DNA of 43,917 nt from Acidovorax sp. NO-1 (GTDB lineage Bacteria > Pseudomonadota > Gammaproteobacteria > Burkholderiales > Burkholderiaceae_C). Each line of letters starts with the position of its first letter. The first letter of the stretch is position 1. The notes under the pieces are model-generated. The model was not told where the DNA came from, ran no database searches, and saw only the letters and a program-made list of their open reading frames with translations. Of this stretch, positions 36,769 to 43,917 are shown in pieces. The position numbers were made by a program, and so were the translations under genes. The stretch is from assembly GCF_000238595.1 (NCBI RefSeq), contig NZ_AGTS01000099.1:1-43917 (forward strand). The letters run 5' to 3'.

Positions 36769-38286
36769 ATGAACGCCCCTGTTGCTTCCATCCTTGTCGT
36801 CGACGATGAACCTGATCTTCGGACCCTGTACGAACTGACCCTGCTGCGCGAAGGTTACCGCGTGGAGACCGCCTCCAGTGTGCAGGAGGCCCGGGACCAG
36901 CTCAAGGCGCACCGTTTCGATGCCGTCATCACCGACATGCGGCTTCCGGACGGTTTTGGCATGGAATTGCTTCAGGACCTTCGCGAGCAACAGCGCCGCG
37001 AGCGGTGTGTGGTCATGACCGCCTACGGCTCTGCCGAGAATGCCGTGGAAGCCTTGCGGTCCGGTGCATTCGACTACATGACCAAGCCGGTGGATCTCAA
37101 GCAGTTCCGTTCGGTGGTTGCATCGGCAGTGCAGGGGACCGGCGGTGTGCCCGCCCCCCGGGCTGCCCGTACCGGGGGTGTGCAAGGCCGGCAGGGCAAC
37201 TTCAGCGCCGACCCCTTGGCGGCGGGCACTGCCCTGGACCGCCTGGTCGGAACTTCCGAGGCCATGCGCAACGTCAAACAGCGGGTGGCCAAGGTGGCGC
37301 GCGGCATGGCGCCTGTGCTGATCCACGGGGAATCGGGCACGGGCAAGGAACTGGTGGCACAGGCGTTGCACGCCAGCAGCCAGCGCGCGGACGGGCCTCT
37401 GGTGGCCGTGAACTGCGGAGCCATCCCGGAGAACCTTCTGGAGGCGGAGTTCTTTGGCGCTCGCAAAGGTTCGTATACCGGCGCCAGCCAGGACAGGGAC
37501 GGCTACTTCCAGGCCGCGCGCGGAGGCACACTTTTTCTGGATGAAATCGGTGATCTGCCTTTGGCCATGCAATCCAAGCTGCTGCGCGCCATCCAGGAAC
37601 GCAGCGTGCGCCCCCTTGGATCGACCCAGGAAGAAACGGTGGACGTGCGCATTGTCAGCGCCACGCATCGCGACTTGGCCGCCGACGTGCAGTCAGGCCG
37701 GTTCCGGCAGGATCTGTACTACCGGCTCAATGTGATCGAGATCGTCATTCCCCCATTGCGCGAACGCCGGGAGGACTTGCCGATGCTGTGCACCGCGCTG
37801 CTCGCGCGCATCGCCCAGGAATCTGGCATGCCAGTACCCTCTCTCACCGAGCAGGCACTGCAAGCCATCGCGGCGCACCCGCTGACCGGGAATGTCCGCG
37901 AACTGGAAAACCTGCTGCACAGAGCCGTCGCCCTCAGCGACGGTGATGAACTGAATGTGGACTGGCCGATGGGGTCATCGGCCCCCTCCAGCCCAAGGGC
38001 CTCCCCCGAGCCCACAAGCCCACCAAATGCCGAAGGGCCGCAGCCCTATCCACCGCCCCCGGCCATTGGCAATGTAGGTTGCACTGTACCCCTGCCCAAC
38101 GATCTTCAGGCATGGCTCGACCAGCTGGAGCGGGACATCCTGATCCGCGCGCTGCGCGAAGCGGGCTTCAACAGGACAGCCACCGCAGCCCGGCTGGGCA
38201 TCAGTCTGCGCCAGATTCGCTACCGTATCGCCCGACTGAACATTGCCGTCCCGAATGATCAGGATCCGCATGACGAGATCGACTGA
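36769..38286 (+). CDS. pilR: Sigma-54-dependent response regulator PilR
   Basis: This 505-residue NtrC-family activator is paired with PilS. The receiver domain has phosphoacceptor Asp56. The AAA+ domain (about 160-395) has GESGTGKELVAQALH, ARKGSYTGASQDRDG, LFLDEIGDLPLAMQSKLLRA and FRQDLYYRLNVIEI. The sigma-54 contact loop reads GSYTGA (234-239) instead of GAFTGA; Pseudomonas PilR also has Ser at the second position, but the Tyr is unusual. A Gly-rich linker follows the receiver, and a long Pro/Ser linker (about 404-440) precedes the Fis-type HTH (FNRTATAARLGISLRQIRYRI). It overlaps ampD by 17 bp. Confidence 0.93.
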   Translation: MNAPVASILVVDDEPDLRTLYELTLLREGYRVETASSVQEARDQLKAHRFDAVITDMRLPDGFGMELLQDLREQQRRERCVVMTAYGSAENAVEALRSGAFDYMTKPVDLKQFRSVVASAVQGTGGVPAPRAARTGGVQGRQGNFSADPLAAGTALDRLVGTSEAMRNVKQRVAKVARGMAPVLIHGESGTGKELVAQALHASSQRADGPLVAVNCGAIPENLLEAEFFGARKGSYTGASQDRDGYFQAARGGTLFLDEIGDLPLAMQSKLLRAIQERSVRPLGSTQEETVDVRIVSATHRDLAADVQSGRFRQDLYYRLNVIEIVIPPLRERREDLPMLCTALLARIAQESGMPVPSLTEQALQAIAAHPLTGNVRELENLLHRAVALSDGDELNVDWPMGSSAPSSPRASPEPTSPPNAEGPQPYPPPPAIGNVGCTVPLPNDLQAWLDQLERDILIRALREAGFNRTATAARLGISLRQIRYRIARLNIAVPNDQDPHDEID

Positions 38287-38899
38287 AACGGCGGGTGAAG
38301 GACTCCCACTTTGGGACGGGGGATGGCACCGCGCGGCCACGAGGCTCGAATCTCCCAACCACGGTGCGCGCCCCAACCTGGCTGGCTCCCCCATCGACCT
38401 CATCGTGGTGCATTCGATCAGTCTGCCGCCCGGCGAATATGGCGGAAACGCCGTGCAGCAGCTCTTCACCAACACCCTCGACTGGGACGCCCATCCCTAT
38501 TTTCAGAGCATCCGGGGCCTGAAGGTGTCGTCGCACTTCTTCATCGAGCGGTCCGGCGCTCTTTGGCAGTTTGTTGATTGCGACCACCGGGCGTGGCATG
38601 CGGGTCAATCCGCTTACCGCGGACGCAGCCAATGCAATGACGATTCCATCGGCATCGAACTGGAGGGTCTGGAAGGACACACGTTCGATCCCGCGCAGTA
38701 CCGGACATTGGCCTCGCTCTGCCTCGATATCGCGCGCCGTTACCCCATAAAACACGTAGCGGGGCATGAGCACATAGCACCGGGCCGCAAGCATGACCCG
38801 GGCCCGGGTTTCGACTGGGCGCAGCTGAAGCAATCCCTGAACTGGCCAGCGCGCCGGTTTCCTGCTGCCACCGGTCCTGGCCAGCAAGGCATCCGCTGA
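38270..38899 (+). CDS. ampD: 1,6-anhydro-N-acetylmuramyl-L-alanine amidase AmpD
   Basis: AmpD is the cytoplasmic zinc amidase that cuts anhydro-muropeptides during cell-wall recycling; where an ampC/ampR system exists, its loss induces the beta-lactamase. The 209-residue product shows LIVVHSISLPPGEYGG (first zinc His), SSHFFIERSGALWQFVDCDHRAWHAGQS, SIGIELEGLEG (catalytic Glu) and the second zinc site AGHEHIAPGRKHDPGPGFDW with His and Asp ligands. Of three possible in-frame starts, ATG 38270 has AGGA at proper spacing and gives the usual length. It begins within the pilR coding sequence, so it is probably cotranscribed with pilSR. A weak T-rich hairpin follows. Confidence 0.93.
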   Translation: MTRSTETAGEGLPLWDGGWHRAATRLESPNHGARPNLAGSPIDLIVVHSISLPPGEYGGNAVQQLFTNTLDWDAHPYFQSIRGLKVSSHFFIERSGALWQFVDCDHRAWHAGQSAYRGRSQCNDDSIGIELEGLEGHTFDPAQYRTLASLCLDIARRYPIKHVAGHEHIAPGRKHDPGPGFDWAQLKQSLNWPARRFPAATGPGQQGIR

Positions 38900-39125
38900 C
38901 TCCACTGGCGAAGCAGCTCGTCAAGCTCTTTTTTTATTGTGCGCCCGCACATACCCGCATCCCCAGACGTCATGCGGGTTGTGGAAGAAAAATCTCCGGA
39001 AACGCCTTTCCTTGCGTGAGTTTCGCTCTGCTTTTTTGTGGCGACAAGGGTTTTGCGGGGGCGAGGCCATCGTCTTTTGGCATCGCAAACAGGCGATTTC
39101 AAATTTCCGGTGAATTTACGGCGGT
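38900..39125. other. Non-coding stretch between ampD and the nrdA control region
   Basis: The gap between ampD and nrdA is 365 bp. The first part holds a weak possible terminator (4-bp stem AGCT/AGCT at 38915-38927, then eight Ts). I see no other clear signal and no coding sequence until the NrdR boxes at 39126. Confidence 0.5.
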
Positions 39126-39173
39126 ACACTACCGGTAGTGTCTTGAATGCCTGCGACACACCATATATAGTGT
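39126..39173. promoter_or_regulatory. Paired NrdR boxes upstream of nrdA
   Basis: Box 1 ACACTACCGGTAGTGT (39126-39141) is a perfect palindrome, and box 2 ACACCATATATAGTGT (39158-39173) is near-perfect. Both fit the NrdR consensus (ACAC at one end, GTGT at the other, 16 bp). They are separated by 16 bp, the three-helical-turn phasing known for NrdR pairs. NrdR is the ATP/dATP-sensing repressor of ribonucleotide reductase genes. Confidence 0.93.
39143..39171 (+). promoter_or_regulatory. Sigma-70 promoter of nrdA
   Basis: -35 TTGAAT (39143-39148), 17-bp spacer, -10 TATAGT (39166-39171). The -10 lies inside NrdR box 2, so bound repressor would cover it. The leader to the nrdA ATG is about 87 bases. 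Confidence 0.65.
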
Positions 39174-39264
39174 GCGCCAGACCGCCGCCTGCCGCACCAC
39201 CCACCTACTGCTGCGGCACCTAGACTCCGCACCGTTCCCCAGACAGCCCACAGAAGAGGATCCC

Positions 39265-42207
39265 ATGCAAGCTGCTTTGAACACGCCTTCCACGCCCCAC
39301 GCCACGCCCACCGAGGCACCAGCCAACCAGTCCGCGCAAGCAATGGCTGGCAGCTCTCTAGCGCACTATCAGATCATTCGCCGAAATGGCGCGGTCGTGC
39401 CATTTGAACCGCAGAAAATCGCCGTCGCAATGATGAAGGCCTTTCTGGCCGTTCATGGAACTCAGGGCGCTGCCTCCGCCAGCGTGCGCGAAGTGGTCGA
39501 TACGTTGACCAGCAACGTCACACGCGCTCTGATGCGGTCCCGTCCTGGCGGCGGCACCTTCCACATAGAAGATGTGCAGGACCAGGTCGAGCTGGGCCTG
39601 ATGCGTGGCGGCCACCACGAAATTGCCCGCGCCTATGTGCTGTACCGCGAGCGCCGTACGCAAGAGCGCGCCCGCCAGGCCGAACAGCAAAGCCCTGCGG
39701 TGTCCATTCCCCTGCTGCATGTGCTCGATGGCGGCGAGCGCGTCGCACTGGACTCGCACCGCCTGCAGGCATTGATTGAATCAGCCTGCGTGAACCTCGG
39801 TGCCGACGTGAAGGCCGACCCCATCGTGGCCGAGACCATGCGCAACCTGTATGACGGTGTGCCCATGGACGAGGTCTACAAGGCCTCGATCCTTGCTGCG
39901 CGTACCCTCATCGAGAAGGACCCGGACTACACCTATGCCACCGCCCGCCTGCTGCTGCACACCATCGTGCGCGAAGTGCTGGGCCGCGAGGTGACGCAGG
40001 ATGGCATGGGCCAGGCGTATATCGAATATTTCCCGCAGTTCATCAAGAAGGGCGTGGACAACGACCTGCTGGATGAGCGCCTGATGCAGTACGACTTGCA
40101 ACGCCTGGGCGCCGCACTCAAGGCAGACCGCGATCTGAAGTTTGATTACCTCGGTTTGCAGACCCTGTACGACCGCTACTTCCTGCACGTCAAAAAAACC
40201 CGCATCGAGCTGCCGCAGGCCTTCTTCATGCGTGTGGCCATGGGCCTGGCGCTCAATGAAACCGATCGCGAAGCCCGCGCCATCGAGTTCTATGAAGTGC
40301 TCTCGTCGTTCGACTTCATGTCGTCCACCCCCACGCTGTTCAACAGTGGCACCCTGCGCTCGCAGCTGTCCAGCTGCTACCTGACCACGGTGCCCGACGA
40401 CCTGGATGGCATCTACGAGTCGATCAAGGAAAACGCCCTGCTGTCCAAGTTTGCTGGCGGCCTGGGCAACGACTGGACTCGCGTGCGCGCCCTGGGCTCC
40501 CACATCAAGGGCACGAATGGCGAATCGCAGGGCGTGGTGCCCTTCCTCAAGGTGGTCAACGACACGGCCGTGGCGGTGAACCAGGGCGGCAAGCGCAAGG
40601 GCGCCGTCTGCACCTATCTGGAAACCTGGCACCTGGACATCGAAGAGTTCCTGGAACTGCGCAAGAACACCGGCGACGATCGCCGCCGCACGCACGACAT
40701 GAACACGGCCAACTGGATCCCTGACCTGTTCATGCGCCGCGTGATGGAAAAGGGCACCTGGACGCTGTTCTCCCCTTCTAACGTGCCCGACCTGCACGAT
40801 CTGTTTGGCGCCGACTTCGAAAAGGCCTATGTGGCCTACGAAGAAAAGGCTGCACGTGGCGAGATCAAGCCCGCCAAGACGATCCAGGCCACGGACCTCT
40901 GGCGCAAAATGCTGACCATGCTGTTCGAGACCGGCCACCCCTGGATCACCTTCAAGGATGCCTGCAACGTGCGCTCGCCCCAGCAGCACGCTGGCGTAGT
41001 GCATTCTTCCAACCTGTGCACCGAGATCACGCTCAACACCAGCGACACCGAAACCGCCGTCTGCAACCTCGGTTCGGTCAACCTGCTGCAGCACATCAAG
41101 GACGGTCAGATCGACCACGACAAGCTCAAGAAAACCATCACGGTCGCCATGCGCATGCTCGACAACGTGATCGACATCAACTACTACGCCGTCAAGAAGG
41201 CCCGCGATTCCAACCTGCGCCACCGCCCGGTCGGCCTGGGTGTGATGGCATTCCAGGACAGCCTGTACGAACTGCGCATCCCCTACGCTTCGCAAGAGGC
41301 GGTGGAATTCGCCGACAAGTCGATGGAAGCCATCTGCTACTACGCCTACTGGGCGTCCACCGAACTGGCCAAGGAGCGCGGAAAGTACTCCAGCTACAAG
41401 GGCTCGCTGTGGGATCGCGGCATCCTGCCTTTCGACACGCTGGACATGCTCGCGCAGGCCCGGGGCGGCTATGTGGAAGTGGACCGCTCTTCCACGCTCG
41501 ACTGGGATGCGCTGCGCAAGAAGATTGCGCTGGACGGCATGCGCAACTCCAATTGCGTGGCCATTGCGCCCACCGCCACCATCTCCAACATCATCGGCGT
41601 CGATGCGTCGATCGAGCCCTCGTTTGGAAACCTGTCGGTCAAGTCCAACCTGTCGGGGGAATTCACCATCATCAACGGTGGTCTGGTGCGTGACCTCAAG
41701 CGCCTGGGGCTGTGGGACGACGTCATGATCATGGACCTCAAGCATTTCAAGGGTTCGCTGCACCCCATCGACCGCGTGCCGCAGGACATCAAGGCGCTTT
41801 ACTCCACGGCCTTCGAGGTCGAACCCCAGTGGCTGGTAGAGGCAGCCTCGCGCCGCCAGAAGTGGATTGACCAGGCACAGAGCCTGAACATCTACATGGC
41901 CGGCGCATCGGGCAAGAAACTCGACGACACCTACAAACTTGCCTGGATCCGGGGTCTGAAGACGACTTACTACCTGCGCACGCAAAGCGCTACGCACGTC
42001 GAGATGAGCACGGTCAACACGCGCCAGCTCAACGCAGTTTCGTCAGGCAATGATGGTGGCTCCTCTGCTTCTCTGGCTGCCCCCCACGCCAGACCCAGCG
42101 CGCTGGAAGCTGCGGCCGCAGCAGCGGCCCAGCAGACATCCGCAGTGCCTGCCACCGACGTCAAGTTCTGCGCTATCGATGATCCTGGCTGCGAGGCCTG
42201 CCAATAA
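39265..42207 (+). CDS. nrdA: Ribonucleoside-diphosphate reductase class Ia, alpha subunit
   Basis: NrdA is the large catalytic subunit, which reduces ribonucleoside diphosphates for DNA synthesis. The 980-residue product has an N-terminal ATP-cone (about 35-125, IIRRNGAVVPFEPQKIAVAMMKAF) for dATP inhibition. The ten-stranded barrel includes FNSGTLRSQLSSCYL (first active-site Cys), the finger loop SSNLCTEITLNTSDTETAVCNLGSVNL (radical Cys and catalytic Asn and Glu) and the PTATISNIIGVDASIEP motif. A flexible Ala-rich arm (about 925-965) ends with CAIDDPGCEACQ, whose cysteines fit the thioredoxin-linked shuttle. AGAGGA seven bases before ATG 39265 sets the start, which discards an upstream open frame. 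Two NrdR boxes precede it. Confidence 0.97.
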   Translation: MQAALNTPSTPHATPTEAPANQSAQAMAGSSLAHYQIIRRNGAVVPFEPQKIAVAMMKAFLAVHGTQGAASASVREVVDTLTSNVTRALMRSRPGGGTFHIEDVQDQVELGLMRGGHHEIARAYVLYRERRTQERARQAEQQSPAVSIPLLHVLDGGERVALDSHRLQALIESACVNLGADVKADPIVAETMRNLYDGVPMDEVYKASILAARTLIEKDPDYTYATARLLLHTIVREVLGREVTQDGMGQAYIEYFPQFIKKGVDNDLLDERLMQYDLQRLGAALKADRDLKFDYLGLQTLYDRYFLHVKKTRIELPQAFFMRVAMGLALNETDREARAIEFYEVLSSFDFMSSTPTLFNSGTLRSQLSSCYLTTVPDDLDGIYESIKENALLSKFAGGLGNDWTRVRALGSHIKGTNGESQGVVPFLKVVNDTAVAVNQGGKRKGAVCTYLETWHLDIEEFLELRKNTGDDRRRTHDMNTANWIPDLFMRRVMEKGTWTLFSPSNVPDLHDLFGADFEKAYVAYEEKAARGEIKPAKTIQATDLWRKMLTMLFETGHPWITFKDACNVRSPQQHAGVVHSSNLCTEITLNTSDTETAVCNLGSVNLLQHIKDGQIDHDKLKKTITVAMRMLDNVIDINYYAVKKARDSNLRHRPVGLGVMAFQDSLYELRIPYASQEAVEFADKSMEAICYYAYWASTELAKERGKYSSYKGSLWDRGILPFDTLDMLAQARGGYVEVDRSSTLDWDALRKKIALDGMRNSNCVAIAPTATISNIIGVDASIEPSFGNLSVKSNLSGEFTIINGGLVRDLKRLGLWDDVMIMDLKHFKGSLHPIDRVPQDIKALYSTAFEVEPQWLVEAASRRQKWIDQAQSLNIYMAGASGKKLDDTYKLAWIRGLKTTYYLRTQSATHVEMSTVNTRQLNAVSSGNDGGSSASLAAPHARPSALEAAAAAAAQQTSAVPATDVKFCAIDDPGCEACQ

Positions 42208-42217
42208 CGCACGTGCT

Positions 42218-42251
42218 GCGCGACGCCTTGGGTTATCGCGGGGCGTCGCGC
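42218..42251 (+). other. Strong hairpin in the nrdA-nrdB spacer
   Basis: A perfect 10-bp GC-rich stem GCGCGACGCC/GGCGTCGCGC with a 14-base loop, 11 bp after the nrdA stop. No T-run follows, so it is not a typical terminator; it may adjust relative nrdA/nrdB mRNA levels. The rest of the 136-bp spacer shows no NrdR box. Confidence 0.6.
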
Positions 42252-42343
42252 GTGTGCTGTGAAGCAACAAATCGTTGCTGGACAACGCTTGAGTGCTTTT
42301 CTTTTCGCAGCACTGCTTTCATAATCCGAACACTGGAAAATCT

Positions 42344-43540
42344 ATGTTGACCTGGGACGAAGAAGTCAAACCCTCATCGCAAAATCAACTGGACGGTGGA
42401 CTGAACAAGAGCCACCTGGCGGGACAGCCGCCTTTGCCTTTCCAGACCCCGTCGCTGCAGGAAGTGCACGCATCGATGACTGCCTCGTCGGCAACACCAG
42501 CAGCACCTGCAGCTGCCACACATCGCAGGGTGAATGCGGCCGACAAGCGCATCATCAACGGCCAGACCGACGTCAACCAGCTGGTGCCTTTCAAGTACAA
42601 GTGGGCGTGGGAAAAGTACCTCGCAACCTGCGCCAATCACTGGATGCCCCAAGAAGTGAACATGACGCGCGACATCGCGTTGTGGAAGGATCCCAACGGC
42701 CTGACGGACGACGAGCGCCGGATCATCAAGCGCAACCTGGGGTTTTTTGTCACTGCCGATTCTCTGGCCGCCAACAACATCGTGCTGGGCACCTATCGGC
42801 ACATTACAGCGCCAGAGTGTCGTCAGTTCCTGCTGCGCCAGGCGTTTGAAGAAGCGATTCATACACACGCCTACCAGTACATCGTGGAGTCACTGGGGTT
42901 GGACGAGAGCGAAATTTTCAACGCTTACAACGAAGTCCAATCCATCCGCGACAAGGACGAGTTCCTGATCCCCTTCATCGAGGCGATCATGGATCCAAAC
43001 TTCCACACCGGCACCCCCGAGAACGACCAGACCCTGCTCAAGTCGCTGATCGTTTTCGCCTGCCTGATGGAAGGCCTGTTTTTCTATGTTGGCTTCACGC
43101 AGATCCTGGCCCTGGGCCGCCAGAACAAGATGACAGGTGCCGCCGAGCAGTACCAGTACATACTGCGCGACGAGTCCATGCACTGCAACTTCGGCATCGA
43201 CCTGATCAACCAGCTCAAGCTCGAAAACCCCCATCTTTGGACAGCCGAATTCAAGGCCGAAATCAAGGCGCTGTTCCTCAAGGCGGTGGAGCTGGAGTAC
43301 CGCTACGCGGAAGACACCATGCCACGTGGCGTGCTGGGCATGAACGCCTCCATGTTCAAAGGCTACCTGCGTTACATCGCCAATCGGCGTGCTACACAGA
43401 TCGGACTGGAAACGCTGTTCCCCAACGAAGAGAACCCGTTCCCGTGGATGAGCGAAATGATCGATCTGAAGAAGGAACGCAACTTCTTCGAGACCCGGGT
43501 TATTGAATACCAGTCCGGTGGTGCGCTGTCCTGGGACTAG
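42344..43540 (+). CDS. nrdB: Ribonucleoside-diphosphate reductase class Ia, beta subunit
   Basis: NrdB carries the diiron-tyrosyl radical centre that starts the NrdA reaction. The 398-residue product has a variable N-terminal extension of about 65 residues before [25 protein letters not shown]. The helix [12 protein letters not shown] supplies metal ligands Glu170 and His173 and the likely radical Tyr177, at the same spacing as E. coli Glu115/His118/Tyr122. The second ligand helix is [15 protein letters not shown]. The C-terminal tail ends [11 protein letters not shown] 42344 gives the MLTWDEE start found in relatives. It depends on the nrdA promoter or an unrecognised one in the spacer. Confidence 0.96.
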   Translation: MLTWDEEVKPSSQNQLDGGLNKSHLAGQPPLPFQTPSLQEVHASMTASSATPAAPAAATHRRVNAADKRIINGQTDVNQLVPFKYKWAWEKYLATCANHWMPQEVNMTRDIALWKDPNGLTDDERRIIKRNLGFFVTADSLAANNIVLGTYRHITAPECRQFLLRQAFEEAIHTHAYQYIVESLGLDESEIFNAYNEVQSIRDKDEFLIPFIEAIMDPNFHTGTPENDQTLLKSLIVFACLMEGLFFYVGFTQILALGRQNKMTGAAEQYQYILRDESMHCNFGIDLINQLKLENPHLWTAEFKAEIKALFLKAVELEYRYAEDTMPRGVLGMNASMFKGYLRYIANRRATQIGLETLFPNEENPFPWMSEMIDLKKERNFFETRVIEYQSGGALSWD

Positions 43541-43631
43541 CGTCTTTTTCGCATCACACCACCATGGATATCTACACCACGTCCCCTCACAACTGCGCCG
43601 CAGGGCGCTGCGAGTGGGGCGTTTCCGTGTT

Positions 43632-43662
43632 CATGGGGATGGAGTTCCTCTCCATCCCCATG
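43632..43662. other. Perfect 12-bp inverted repeat upstream of the histone-like gene
   Basis: CATGGGGATGGA, 7-base loop, TCCATCCCCATG. No T-run follows, so it is not a standard terminator. It sits 60-95 bp upstream of the histone-like ATG, in a likely leader. It may be an RNA structure or a protein-binding site. Confidence 0.7.
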
Positions 43663-43724
43663 GATCACTTTCTGTCCAATGCAGACAGCGAGTGCTCTTT
43701 GTCTATTGACCCAAGGAGAACATG

Positions 43725-43917
43725 ATGGCAACTGCGAAAAAACCAGCCGCTAAAAAAGCAGCACCGGCAAAGAAAGCCGCTCCCGCCAAGAAGGCTGTAG
43801 CAGCGAAAAAGGCTGCACCTGCCAAGAAGGCAGCAGCACCGGCAAAGAAAGCCGCTCCCGCCAAGAAGGCTGTAGCAGCGAAGAAGGCCGCACCTGCCAA
43901 GAAGGCAGCGGCACCGG
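43725..43917 (+). CDS. Histone H1-like Lys/Ala/Pro-rich DNA-binding protein (3' end beyond window)
   Basis: The visible 64 codons encode a low-complexity basic chain built from AAPAKK, AVAAKK and AAPAKKA units, as in the eukaryotic-H1-like nucleoid proteins of Betaproteobacteria (AlgP/Hc1-like tails). It probably condenses DNA without strict sequence specificity. Two adjacent ATGs exist (43722 and 43725); the second has AAGGAG at six-base spacing and gives the common MATAKKPAAKK start. A 25-residue unit repeats from 43758 in nearly identical DNA copies. The frame is still open at the window end, so the gene is partial only because of the window. Confidence 0.88.
   Translation, partial: MATAKKPAAKKAAPAKKAAPAKKAVAAKKAAPAKKAAAPAKKAAPAKKAVAAKKAAPAKKAAAP
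43758..43917 (+). repeat. 75-bp tandem repeat inside the histone-like gene
   Basis: Copy 1 is 43758-43832, copy 2 is 43833-43907 and a third begins at 43908. Copies 1 and 2 differ at two silent positions. Each encodes 25 residues, so copy-number change keeps the frame. Confidence 0.92.

Noticed and set aside
37355..37370. TGGCAC-N5-TTGCA match to the sigma-54 consensus inside pilR
   Set aside because: It encodes the conserved ELVAQALH segment of the AAA+ domain, lies deep in the gene, and has no enhancer or IHF match nearby. Coding constraint explains it.
38915..38938. Terminator after ampD
   Set aside because: The T-run is good but the stem is only 4 bp, so it is not listed as a firm feature.
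43758..43907. Possible CRISPR or non-coding tandem array
   Set aside because: The repeats are contiguous, have no spacers, stay in frame and encode a histone-like tail.

Overview
The window is a high-GC chromosomal segment that reads as a member of the Comamonadaceae (Betaproteobacteria), most like Acidovorax. This placement is an inference from gene content and order: dusB-fis-purH, glrK-qseG-glrR next to opgGH, pilS-pilR-ampD, class Ia nrdAB followed by a PAAKKA-rich histone H1-like gene, and a family of intergenic hairpin repeats of the kind I associate with this family. I see no insertion sequence, phage gene, rRNA operon or CRISPR array. Nearly all genes are chromosomal housekeeping or envelope genes.

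Layout. 1-4.3 kb: divergent IclR regulator and pobA (4-hydroxybenzoate 3-monooxygenase) around a shared control region, then a Tat-exported PhoD phosphatase lipoprotein. 4.3-7.3 kb (minus strand): dusB-fis-purH. 7.4-8.7 kb: a secreted, apparently degenerate VanX-like protein and a YqaA-type membrane protein. 8.7-14.9 kb (minus strand): a likely four-gene operon of ABC ATPase, FtsX-type permease, HlyD-type adaptor and an APH-like/P-loop kinase fusion, with an FNR-type box upstream. 15-18.2 kb (minus strand): rarD, ychF and a MOSC protein. 18.2-23.6 kb (plus strand): a UbiH-like flavoprotein, dsbC, an M61 PDZ peptidase, a crotonase, tRNA-Met(CAU) and a small exported protein. 23.7-32.5 kb (plus strand): miaB, the envelope-stress three-gene set glrK-qseG-glrR, then opgG-opgH for osmoregulated periplasmic glucans. 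32.6-34 kb: ffh (minus strand). 34-38.9 kb: a ypjD-type gene, a PP0621-type small protein, pilS, pilR and ampD. 39-43.9 kb: nrdA and nrdB behind paired NrdR boxes, then a histone H1-like gene cut by the window end.

The most interesting reading is regulatory. Between glrR and opgG lies a complete sigma-54 enhancer layout in the expected order: two GTC-N10-GAC palindromes (28703-28720 and 28770-28787), a perfect IHF consensus (28850-28862) and a strong -24/-12 promoter (28882-28897). Established knowledge is that Escherichia coli GlrR, a sigma-54 activator, binds TGTC-N10-GACA sites and works with IHF at glmY. Here the same signals sit directly in front of the glucan operon, so the inference is that GlrK/GlrR controls periplasmic glucan synthesis directly. 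The predicted transcription start falls one base before the opgG ATG, which suggests a leaderless message or a second promoter.

Other points worth a second look are three copies of a roughly 60-bp hairpin repeat (two of which supply the stop codon of the adjoining gene), two nearly identical FNR-type boxes (upstream of pobA and of the ABC operon), altered sigma-54 contact loops in both NtrC-type activators (GAFTDA in GlrR, GSYTGA in PilR), and a 12-bp perfect hairpin inside a possible small reading frame just ahead of the histone-like gene.
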